Shown: piece by piece, positions 34,497 through 41,605 of the stretch
How the letters are laid out: each line of letters opens with the position of its first letter
Position numbering within the stretch: the first letter of the stretch is position 1
Assembly (NCBI RefSeq): GCF_048320135.1
Contig: NZ_CP182947.1
Coordinates: 1,302,001 to 1,366,000 of the forward strand
From: Ideonella_A sakaiensis_A
GTDB taxonomy: Bacteria > Pseudomonadota > Gammaproteobacteria > Burkholderiales > Burkholderiaceae_C
Length of the DNA stretch: 64,000 nucleotides
Direction of reading: 5' to 3'
The notes under the pieces: model-generated
What the model was told of the DNA's origin: nothing
Seen by the model: the letters and a program-made list of their open reading frames with translations, nothing else
The model's database searches: none
Made by a program: the position numbers and the translations under genes

Positions 34497-34573
34497 AGAC
34501 ACTCCGCCGCATCTCCACAACCTCTGACTGCAACCCGCATGGGTATGCACAGTTCGGGGGGCTGTTGCAACTT

Positions 34574-34603
34574 AGTGTAAGCCACAGAATTCGGCATGGG
34601 CAA
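34574..34603 (-). promoter_or_regulatory. Candidate sigma-70 promoter of the secreted-protein gene
   Basis: On the minus strand TTGCCC (34598-34603) and TACACT (34574-34579) are 18 bp apart, four of six matches each. It would give a leader of about 125 nt containing the hairpin. Confidence 0.35.
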
Positions 34604-34781
34604 CAAGACTTTCGCTGCCTGCCTAATCGTTTTCGTGAACTACCCCGCATCAAGGGGGCGGTTTGCACCAATTTGTTGCTGTCGTCCAACGTTTGCGCAG
34701 GCCAACTTACAATTGATTCGTCCGATCGAGTCGATACGGCAACCCGCCTGTCTCTCTCGTTCATTTCCTCTCCCGCTTCGA

Positions 34782-35975
34782 ATGCCCGAGTTCACCTACA
34801 CCGCGGTTGATGCCGGCGGCGGACGCCAGCGCGGGACAATTGCCGCCGATGATTCCGTCGCTGCTTCGCAACTGCTCCATGAGCGGCGGCTGCAACCGAT
34901 CTCGCTGGTCGAGACGATACGGCGGAGCCCCCAGTCGCGATCGTCCGGCAAGCGGCAAACCGACGATGCGGTGGCGTTGCTGATCGGCGAGGTCGCGACG
35001 CTGCTCGAAGCCGGTGTGCCGTTGGCCGAGGCGATCGCAACGCTGGCCGATGCCCATGAAGACGGTCACCCGCTGAAACAGGTGCTGAAGTCGATCCGCG
35101 GCGGCAGCAGCTTTTCCGACGCACTCGGCAGCAGCGGGCTGAAACTGCCGGTATTTGTTTCGCAGTTGGTGCGCGCCGGCGAATCGACCGGCAAACTCGG
35201 CGCCGCACTGCGGGCGGCGGCCACCCACCTGGAAGCCGAAGTGCAATTTGCCCAGGAAGCGCGCAATGCATTGCTGTATCCGATCGTGCTGATCGGCAGC
35301 GGCTTGCTGGCGACGCTGGTGATGTTCGTCTTTGTCGTGCCGCGTTTCGCGACCGTGCTCGACAACCCGAAGGCCGATCTGCCGTGGATCAGCAAGATGG
35401 TGCTCGGGCTCGGTTTGTGGCTGACCCAGCACCAGGTGGTCGTCGGCGCCGTATTGGCGCTGCTGGTTGTATTTCTGGTCTGGGCTTCGCGCCGGGCCGA
35501 CGTCCGGCAGGCGGCATGGGAGCTTGCCGCCCGCTTGCCGGTGCTCGGTCCGTGGACCCGCCATGCCGAGGTGGCGCGCTGGGCCTCGTTGTTTGCGGTA
35601 TTGCTGAACAGCCGCGTGCCGCTGCTGGCAGCGCTGGCGCAGGCCAACGAGACGCTGCGCCGCCGCCGGCTGCGTGCCGATGCCGGCGCGGCGCTGGCCG
35701 AGGTGCGCGGCGGCAAGGGATTGAGCCAGGCGCTCGGCGACGCCGCGCTGCTCGACGCCGCCGGCCTGAACCTGATCCGCGTCGGCGAACGGGCCGGCTC
35801 GCTCGGCCAGACCGTCGCGTCGCTGGCGCGCATGCATGCGACCCAGAGCCAGCTTCGCCTGAAGCGCTTCCTGGTGCTGCTCGAGCCAATGGCCATCCTG
35901 ATGATCTCGCTGGTGCTCGGCGGTATCATGATTTCGGTGATGCTGGCGATCACCAGCCTCACCAACGTCCTGTAG
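34782..35975 (+). CDS. gspF: Type II secretion inner-membrane platform protein GspF
   Basis: Platform protein that couples GspE to pseudopilin assembly, 397 residues (usual about 400). It has the family start MPEFTYTAVDAGG, two repeated cytoplasmic T2SSF domains (about 65-190 and 270-390, the repeat being ARWASLFAVLL and VALLIGEVATLL regions) and three membrane segments. Typical GspF signatures are FVSQLVRAGESTGKLGAAL and NLIRVGERAGSLGQTV. The ATG at 34782 is preceded by no strong ribosome-binding site, but it matches the family N-terminus and rules out the longer upstream frame. It leads the plus-strand gsp operon; gspG follows after 95 bp. Confidence 0.95.
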   Translation: MPEFTYTAVDAGGGRQRGTIAADDSVAASQLLHERRLQPISLVETIRRSPQSRSSGKRQTDDAVALLIGEVATLLEAGVPLAEAIATLADAHEDGHPLKQVLKSIRGGSSFSDALGSSGLKLPVFVSQLVRAGESTGKLGAALRAAATHLEAEVQFAQEARNALLYPIVLIGSGLLATLVMFVFVVPRFATVLDNPKADLPWISKMVLGLGLWLTQHQVVVGAVLALLVVFLVWASRRADVRQAAWELAARLPVLGPWTRHAEVARWASLFAVLLNSRVPLLAALAQANETLRRRRLRADAGAALAEVRGGKGLSQALGDAALLDAAGLNLIRVGERAGSLGQTVASLARMHATQSQLRLKRFLVLLEPMAILMISLVLGGIMISVMLAITSLTNVL

Positions 35976-36070
35976 AAGCAGCCGCGGCCCGACAGGTACC
36001 GATCGGGCCTGCAGCCGCTCGGCTTCGCAGCCATCCGCGCACCCAATTCAACCTTGCCGCACAGGCACCC

Positions 36071-36586
36071 ATGGTCACCTTCCAGCAACTGTTTCACCCT
36101 CGCCTGCTCGACATGCGGCGCAGCCGTCCAGCCAAGCGTGCAATCCCATCGAGTCCCGGCCGCTCACGGCGTGCGGCCAGCCTGGGCTTCACGCTGCTCG
36201 AGATGCTCGTCGTGATGGTGATCATCGGCCTGCTCGCCGGCCTCGTCGGCCCGCGGATGTTCGGCAAGGTCGATTCGTCGAAAGTGCAGACCGCGCAGAC
36301 GCAGATCAAGATGCTGCGCAGCGCGGTCGGCATATTGCAACTCGACATCGGCGTCGCGCCTCCCCAGGAGCAGGGGCTTAAATGGTTGACCGAACCGCCG
36401 GCCGACGAAAAGCTGCGCGCGCTATGGAAGGGCCCCTATATCGATGGCAAGCTGCCGCTGGATCCGTGGTCGAATCCTTTCGTATACAAGGTGCCGGGGC
36501 TGAATGGCCAGCCGTTCTCGATCATTTCCCATGGCCTCGACGGCAAGGAAGGCGGCGAGGGCCTGGCGGCGGACTTGACGAACTGA
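36071..36586 (+). CDS. gspG: Major pseudopilin GspG
   Basis: Main subunit of the type II secretion pseudopilus. The prepilin cleavage site is SLG/FTLLEMLVVMVIIG, with the conserved Glu at +5. The leader before it is unusually long (about 38 residues from the ATG at 36071; a second ATG at 36113 would shorten it to about 24). The C-terminal globular part carries the GspG signature: LKWLTEPP, GPYIDGKLPLDPW, a calcium-site-like GLDGKEGG and the final residues. Total 171 residues. It follows gspF by 95 bp and is 11 bp from gspH. Processing needs a GspO/PilD peptidase encoded elsewhere. Confidence 0.95.
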   Translation: MVTFQQLFHPRLLDMRRSRPAKRAIPSSPGRSRRAASLGFTLLEMLVVMVIIGLLAGLVGPRMFGKVDSSKVQTAQTQIKMLRSAVGILQLDIGVAPPQEQGLKWLTEPPADEKLRALWKGPYIDGKLPLDPWSNPFVYKVPGLNGQPFSIISHGLDGKEGGEGLAADLTN

Positions 36587-36597
36587 TCAGGCTCGGC

Positions 36598-37158
36598 ATG
36601 AGCAGCACCGGTCCGACCCTGCCGGGAGCGGCGAGCGCCCTGTCGCGCAGCCACGCGGCGGGCTTCACGCTGATCGAGATGATCGTCGTGATGGTGCTGC
36701 TCGGGCTGGTGACGACACTGGCGTTGCCGTCGATGCAACGCTGGTACGACGCGGTGCAGGCCAAGACGCAGACGATGGAGATCGTCGAGGCACTCCGTGG
36801 TGCGATATTTGCCGCCGGCGTCAACCGCCGCGAAATCGTGATGGACGAACGCAGCTTTGCCAGCCGGCAGGAACTGCCACCTGCTGCGGCAGATCCGGCC
36901 AGCGCTGCAGGCGCGTCGCCTGCAGCCGCTCGGCGAGGCGACCTGCCCGCGTCAGCGCCGCCACGTCCGCCATCGGACAAGTTTGTCCGGGTGGCGCTGC
37001 CAGCGGGCTGGCAACTCGAACGGGTCGAGCCCGCGGCATTTCTGCCGAGCGGCTTGTGCCGCGCCGGATCCGCCGACCTGAAAACCGGCGGCGGTGCCGT
37101 CGTCGTGATCGAGGTGCAGGGGCCGCTGTGCGCCGTGGTTGTGAAGGACAAGTCGTGA
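36598..37158 (+). CDS. gspH: Minor pseudopilin GspH
   Basis: Minor pseudopilin of 186 residues. The cleavage site AAG/FTLIEMIVVMVLLGL has the +5 Glu and a hydrophobic helix. A Pro/Ala-rich insertion (about 105-135) is present in the globular domain and is longer than in typical GspH. The rest (LPAGWQLERVEPAAF, a C-terminal VIEVQGPLCAVVV) fits a beta-rich minor pilin. The order between gspG and gspI supports the assignment. Its stop overlaps the GTG of gspI by 4 bp. Confidence 0.88.
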   Translation: MSSTGPTLPGAASALSRSHAAGFTLIEMIVVMVLLGLVTTLALPSMQRWYDAVQAKTQTMEIVEALRGAIFAAGVNRREIVMDERSFASRQELPPAAADPASAAGASPAAARRGDLPASAPPRPPSDKFVRVALPAGWQLERVEPAAFLPSGLCRAGSADLKTGGGAVVVIEVQGPLCAVVVKDKS

Positions 37159-37619
37159 AGCGCAGCCGTGGATTCAGCCTCGTCGAGGTGCTGGCGGCGA
37201 TGGTGATCTTCAGCGCCGGCGCGGTGGTTCTGTTCAGCTGGATCACGCAGACCGCCGACCGGCTGGGCCAGCTGACGCTCGAGCAGCGGCGTCTGTTCGG
37301 CGACCTGACGGCACTCGAATATGCCCGCGGCCTGAACCCGATGCGCCGGCCATCGGGCGCGCTGACGATAAGCGACGTCGATGTCAGCTGGAATGCCGTG
37401 CCGGTCGGCGAGGAGCGGCCGGTCCGCTCCGGCGACGCACCCGGTCAGTATGTGGTGCAGCTGTATCAGGTCGATCTGCAAAGTCAGGTCGAACGCGATC
37501 CGGTATCTGCAAGGACGGTCTACCTTGCGGGCTGGCGGCGGACCGCGCAGGCGGCTGCCGCAAACCCATTCAGCAACCTGTTCGAGAAGCCGCCTGCCGC
37601 TGCCGATGCGCAACGCTGA
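37155..37619 (+). CDS. gspI: Minor pseudopilin GspI
   Basis: Minor pseudopilin of 154 residues that forms the pseudopilus tip with GspJ and GspK. It starts with GTG at 37155, coupled to gspH, and has a very short basic leader followed by RG/FSLVEVLAAMVIFSAG with the +5 Glu. The ending is Ala-rich. Position between gspH and gspJ and the MKRSRGFSLVE start match the family. It is slightly longer than enteric GspI (about 125). The stop is one base before the probable ATG of gspJ. Confidence 0.88.
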   Translation: MKRSRGFSLVEVLAAMVIFSAGAVVLFSWITQTADRLGQLTLEQRRLFGDLTALEYARGLNPMRRPSGALTISDVDVSWNAVPVGEERPVRSGDAPGQYVVQLYQVDLQSQVERDPVSARTVYLAGWRRTAQAAAANPFSNLFEKPPAAADAQR

Positions 37620-37620
37620 T

Positions 37621-38322
37621 ATGGTAGCCAAGCCGTTCGAGCCTATTCCGCAGCGCGCCCGGCTCAGCCAGCGGCTGCAAACCGCCCCCGGCTCCGCGCA
37701 GTCCGGCCTGACGCTGGTCGAACTGCTGGTCTCGATGGTGATCCTCGGCTTCGTGCTGGCACTGGTCTCGGAGGCGGTTTTCCAGGTCTCGCAGGTGACG
37801 CGCTCGGCGCAGGCGGCAACCGCCTCGCTGACCAGCCGCTGGTCGGCCGGCTGGGCGGCCGGCCCGATGCTGGCCAACCTGGTTGCTCCTCCCGAGGCGG
37901 CCGTGCGCAAGGCGTTCGAGGGTTCGGCCAACGAGCTGAGCGCTTATACGACACTGCCGGTCGATGGCGGCCAGACCGGGATCCAGCGCTTCACGATGTC
38001 GCTGCGGCCAGGCGACAGTGGCGCGACGCAAACCGAACTGCGCGTCGCGGTGCCGACGGCCGATGCACGCACCAGTGAGCCGGCGGCCATCGGCCGATTC
38101 GACGGCCGCGCCGAATTTGCCTACCTCGACGAGGCCGGCGCGATCGTGCCGGTCTGGCCGCCGATGGGCGTCGGCGTCGCCACCAGCGATCCGCCCGCCG
38201 ACCTGCCGCGCGCGGTGATCGTCCGCCGGCCTTTCAGCGACGAACTGCTGATGTGGTATCCGTACCCTGGCGAAACCCGCAAACCGGTACCGCCGTCGCT
38301 GCCGTTCGAAAGCAAACCATGA
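37621..38322 (+). CDS. gspJ: Minor pseudopilin GspJ
   Basis: Minor pseudopilin of 233 residues. The cleavage site QSG/LTLVELLVSMVILG has the +5 Glu; Leu instead of Phe at +1 is acceptable to prepilin peptidase. A leader of about 29 residues precedes it; an ATG at 37606 would lengthen it by five. The globular part has RWSAGWAAGPMLANL, and an end DELLMWYPYPGETR resembling GspJ. It overlaps gspK by 4 bp (ATGA). It is expected to bind GspI and GspK at the pseudopilus tip. Confidence 0.88.
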   Translation: MVAKPFEPIPQRARLSQRLQTAPGSAQSGLTLVELLVSMVILGFVLALVSEAVFQVSQVTRSAQAATASLTSRWSAGWAAGPMLANLVAPPEAAVRKAFEGSANELSAYTTLPVDGGQTGIQRFTMSLRPGDSGATQTELRVAVPTADARTSEPAAIGRFDGRAEFAYLDEAGAIVPVWPPMGVGVATSDPPADLPRAVIVRRPFSDELLMWYPYPGETRKPVPPSLPFESKP

Positions 38323-39407
38323 CACGACGCGGGCCCCGGCGATCCCCTGCCCGGACGCATCCGGAAGGATGCTGTCGCCGGCCCGCGCGCTGCGGGGGTT
38401 TTGCGCTGGTGATCGTGTTGTGGGTTCTGGCCGGCCTGACCGTCGTGGCGGTCGCGGTGGCATCGTCGGCCCAGCTCAGTGCCAGCAGTGTCAAGCTGCT
38501 GCGCGACCGGGTGCAGGCCGAGGCTGGTTTTCTCAGCGCGAGCGCGCGCATCGCGGTGATTGCCGCAACAGGGTTGCCGACCGCCAATTTCATTGACGGG
38601 CCGGCGGGCAGGTTGTATGTCGACGGGCGGCTGACCGATACCGGCGGCGGCACCACCGCCACGCTGCAGGACCTGCGCGGCCTGGTCAATCTGAACCGCA
38701 GTGCGTCGGAGACAATCGCCAAGCTGCTTGTCCAGTGCGGCGCAAGCGAACAGGCCGCGGCGACATTGACCGATACGCTGGCTGACTATATCGATGAGGA
38801 CCGGTTGAGACGGTTGAACGGCGCCGAGGCATTCGACTACCGCGCTTCCGGCGATCTGCCCGAACCGCGCAATGCGCCGTTGCTTAGCCGCGAGGAGCTG
38901 TGGCGGATCAAGGGATGGCCTGAGTTGAAAAGCGCCTGGCAGGCCGCCGGCTGCGACGAGCACATCACGGTCAATGGCGATTCGCGGCTGAACCGCAATA
39001 CCGCCACGGTACCGGTACTGGTGGCCAACGGCTTTGAGAAGGCGATCGCCGAAGGACTGGTTGCGGCGCGCCAAGCGGGCGCAGATGACGCGGTGCCGGT
39101 GGCGGTGCGCGCCGGCATCCCGACCTCGGCTGCGGAATTCGGCATTCAGATCGGCGGCGCGTCGGCGGGCAAGGCCTTGCGGATCCGACAGCATGCGCCG
39201 TTGCTAGAATGGCAATCCGAATTCGAGCTCGAACTGACCCCGGGTCGCCCCGGCGGGCCCTGGCGAATGCTCGAAGTTCGCGTTCTCCCCCATTCGCCCA
39301 GCGCAGAGCAACGGCGTGCGCTTGCGCAGCTTCCCGCGGTGGATTTCCGTCAGGCGGAGCAAGATCGACCCTCATATGCTCAACCCAGTCTACCGTTTGG
39401 CAAGTGA
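38319..39407 (+). CDS. gspK: Minor pseudopilin GspK
   Basis: The largest pseudopilin, 362 residues, capping the pseudopilus. The leader (basic, Cys-rich) is followed by GG/FALVIVLWVLAGLTVVAVA. There is no Glu at +5, which is normal for GspK alone among the pseudopilins. The body carries the SAM-like domain signature DLRGLVNLNRS, ADYIDEDRLRRLNGAE and LLSREELWRIKGW. It overlaps gspJ by 4 bp and gspL by 32 bp. Length and motifs fit the family well. Confidence 0.95.
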   Translation: MTRRGPRRSPARTHPEGCCRRPARCGGFALVIVLWVLAGLTVVAVAVASSAQLSASSVKLLRDRVQAEAGFLSASARIAVIAATGLPTANFIDGPAGRLYVDGRLTDTGGGTTATLQDLRGLVNLNRSASETIAKLLVQCGASEQAAATLTDTLADYIDEDRLRRLNGAEAFDYRASGDLPEPRNAPLLSREELWRIKGWPELKSAWQAAGCDEHITVNGDSRLNRNTATVPVLVANGFEKAIAEGLVAARQAGADDAVPVAVRAGIPTSAAEFGIQIGGASAGKALRIRQHAPLLEWQSEFELELTPGRPGGPWRMLEVRVLPHSPSAEQRRALAQLPAVDFRQAEQDRPSYAQPSLPFGK

Positions 39408-40422
39408 TGCGCAGAAGAGACTGCAACTGAGCCCGACCAGCCGCCGCGCGTTTGGCACGACCGTCGTCGTGCCACGGGAGGTCTCCATTTTCGAGCACCT
39501 GCCAGGCAGCGGTGTCGCGCTGCATGAACGCAGTGGTTTTGCGCGGCTGCAGGCCTTGCGCCTGTCGCCGTTCGCGAACACCGGCGGCAGTGCGGCGATG
39601 CGCAACAAGATATTGATGTTGTGGCTGTGGGACGACCGCGAGATCGACGAAGCGATCGCCGCCGGCGGTCTCGATCCGGCACGTGTAACGAAGATTGCCG
39701 AGCCGCTGATGTTGCCGCTGCCGACGACGAGTGGCACGGCCGCACTGCGCTGTGCCGGCGGCGTCGACCATCTGCAACTGGCCGGCGGCGCGATCACCGC
39801 GTCACGCTGGCAGCCCGACACCGCATTGCGCGATCTTCCGCCGGAACTGGCTGCGCGCCCGTGGGCCCGCGACCTGTTGCGCAGCGGCAGCCTGATCGGA
39901 AACTGGAGCGAAGCCAGCTTCAAGCGCACGTTTGCATTCTCGGCCTGGACATTGGCGATCGGCTGTGCCGCGTATCTGGCGTATTGGGAAGCGACGACGC
40001 GGGGGCTGGAAGCCCGCCGCGCCGCGGTCGCCGCCCAGACGTCGACGACCGACCTGCTGCTCGGCCGGATGACGGAACTGAAGCAGGCCTACCAACGCGA
40101 TCAGGCCTGGCTCGACGATTTCAATCGGCTGAGCAGCGGCATCCGCATCGATCCGCTGCTCGATGCCTTGCAGCGGGTGGTCGAAGCAAATCGCCTTGTC
40201 GTCAAGGAACTCGATCTGCGCAACGACGACCTGCGGATCACCGTGGTATCGGTCGGCGGTGTGCTGGACCTGCCCGCGGTGCTGCGGTCGATCGCCGGCG
40301 TGCCGGGCTTTGCTTCGGTGCAACTGCGGCAAAGCGAAAATACGCAGCAGGCCAGCTTCAGTGTGCAGGTGACCGGCTTTCGCACGGTATCAACGATGCC
40401 AAGCGTGATGGAGCGACCGTGA
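39376..40422 (+). CDS. gspL: GspL-like type II secretion assembly protein
   Basis: Bitopic inner-membrane protein of 348 residues that would link GspE to the platform. The N-terminal cytoplasmic part (1-184) is shorter than in enteric GspL and shows little of the actin-like fold by eye. One membrane segment follows at about 186-204 (FAFSAWTLAIGCAAYLAYW), and a periplasmic part includes a coiled-coil and a ferredoxin-like domain. The latter half resembles PilN-type proteins (LLDALQRVVEANRLVVKELD). The start overlaps gspK by 32 bp, and the stop overlaps gspM by 1 bp. The assignment rests on topology and gene order. Confidence 0.8.
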   Translation: MLNPVYRLASDAQKRLQLSPTSRRAFGTTVVVPREVSIFEHLPGSGVALHERSGFARLQALRLSPFANTGGSAAMRNKILMLWLWDDREIDEAIAAGGLDPARVTKIAEPLMLPLPTTSGTAALRCAGGVDHLQLAGGAITASRWQPDTALRDLPPELAARPWARDLLRSGSLIGNWSEASFKRTFAFSAWTLAIGCAAYLAYWEATTRGLEARRAAVAAQTSTTDLLLGRMTELKQAYQRDQAWLDDFNRLSSGIRIDPLLDALQRVVEANRLVVKELDLRNDDLRITVVSVGGVLDLPAVLRSIAGVPGFASVQLRQSENTQQASFSVQVTGFRTVSTMPSVMERP

Positions 40423-41066
40423 TGGCTGGCAATGCGGCGCTCGAATCGCGCGGGGACGCGGGTGTCGGCGGTTCCTACCTGCCCGGGCTGATCGGCATCG
40501 CGGCGGCGCTCGCGATCTGGATGCTGGCGCAGCCGGTGGTGGACGAGGCGCATTCGCTGCGGCAGCAGATCGGCATCGCCGGTTCGACACGGTCGCTTTC
40601 CGGCGACGAGGCACTGCTCGACCTCGAAGCCTTGGCCCGGGAGGCAGCCGGCCGGCGGGCGGCCATCGAGGCGCGGCTGCAGACCGTCGACCCGCCGGCG
40701 ATTGCCCATGCGAAGGTGCTGCACGACCTGCGGCAGCGCTGCGCGGCCGCTGGCATCCAGAACTGCGCGGTCAAATATGTCGACGATGCCGTCCAGACCG
40801 GCACGCAACGTCCGTCGGCCCAGCCGGCCAACGCCGATGGCTCGGCTGCGCCGACGACGCTGGTTTCGCTGGGTCTGGCCCGATCGAAGGCGGTGATCAG
40901 CGGCCAGTTCCAGGACGTCGAATTCAGGAATCTGGTCAACGACCTGGAACGGCAGGACAACGTGGTGTGGCGGCTCACCGGGCTGACCGTGCGGGCCAAC
41001 CGCTTCGATCTCGACGCTGAATTGATCACCCGTGGGCAGCCGGCCACAGCCGGTGGTGTCCGCTGA
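40422..41066 (+). CDS. gspM: GspM-like type II secretion protein
   Basis: Small bitopic protein of 214 residues, partner of GspL. One N-terminal membrane helix (YLPGLIGIAAALAIWMLA, about 19-36) is followed by an Ala/Arg/Glu coiled-coil and a ferredoxin-like periplasmic domain (VISGQFQDVEFRNLVNDLE, then VWRLTGLTVRANRFDLDAELI). This architecture is like GspM/PilO. The start is coupled to gspL (TGATG), and the stop to the next gene. The sequence is divergent, and the symbol is assigned by order and topology. Confidence 0.75.
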   Translation: MAGNAALESRGDAGVGGSYLPGLIGIAAALAIWMLAQPVVDEAHSLRQQIGIAGSTRSLSGDEALLDLEALAREAAGRRAAIEARLQTVDPPAIAHAKVLHDLRQRCAAAGIQNCAVKYVDDAVQTGTQRPSAQPANADGSAAPTTLVSLGLARSKAVISGQFQDVEFRNLVNDLERQDNVVWRLTGLTVRANRFDLDAELITRGQPATAGGVR

Positions 41067-41605
41067 TGGCAGGGCAAGCCGTGTCATCCGCGTCGACGAG
41101 CCTTCGTCGCCAGGCCCTGTGGACGGTTTTTGTGATTTTCGGAATCGCCATCGTGCTGGGCGCAGGCTGGCTCGGTTACCAGCGCGGTTTCGACGGCGAG
41201 TTGCCGACGCCGCAGGTGGTCAGCATCGCCGATCCGCGAGCCACGCAGGATGCCGCCGAGCCGCCGCCGGTGCCCGCCGCAGGCGGTGCTGCCACCGGCC
41301 AGCAGCGGCCTGCACCGGATGCCGAACAGCAACTGCGCTGGCCGCTGTGGGAGTTCCAGCTTGCCCAGCCGATTCCGCCGCGCAACCCACCGTTGACGCC
41401 GCCAGGCTGGCGGCTGCTCGGCGCGACGATGACCAGCGACGGCTGGAAAGTGGCGGTCCTGAAGCAGGACACCAGACAGACTGAATTCTTCGGTCTCGGG
41501 GCGACCTTGCCCGGAGGTTATGTCATCAAGGCGATCAGCGACGAAGACGTCACGCTCGTCGTCGACAAACGCGAAGTGGTCCTTTCCTTCACAGGTTCCA
41601 GATGA
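41066..41605 (+). CDS. GspC/PilP-like HR-domain protein
   Basis: Bitopic inner-membrane protein of 179 residues. A helix at about 17-38 (WTVFVIFGIAIVLGAGWLGY) is followed by a Pro/Ala-rich linker and a C-terminal homology-region-like domain (GWRLLGATMTSDGWKVAVL, then LGATLPGGYVIKAISDEDVTLVVDKR). It resembles the HR domain of GspC or the equivalent in PilP that contacts the secretin. It lies directly before gspD with a 4-bp overlap. There is no PDZ domain. I favour a GspC role, but GspN-type naming is possible. Confidence 0.65.
   Translation: MAGQAVSSASTSLRRQALWTVFVIFGIAIVLGAGWLGYQRGFDGELPTPQVVSIADPRATQDAAEPPPVPAAGGAATGQQRPAPDAEQQLRWPLWEFQLAQPIPPRNPPLTPPGWRLLGATMTSDGWKVAVLKQDTRQTEFFGLGATLPGGYVIKAISDEDVTLVVDKREVVLSFTGSR

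Larger units (their letters stand above)
34443..34781. other. Divergent intergenic region between the secreted-protein gene and gspF
   Basis: A gap of 339 bp with no convincing gene, noticeably lower in G+C than its surroundings. It holds the leader hairpin and probable promoter of the minus-strand secreted-protein gene and must hold the gspF operon promoter, for which I found no clear -35/-10 pair. Confidence 0.6.
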
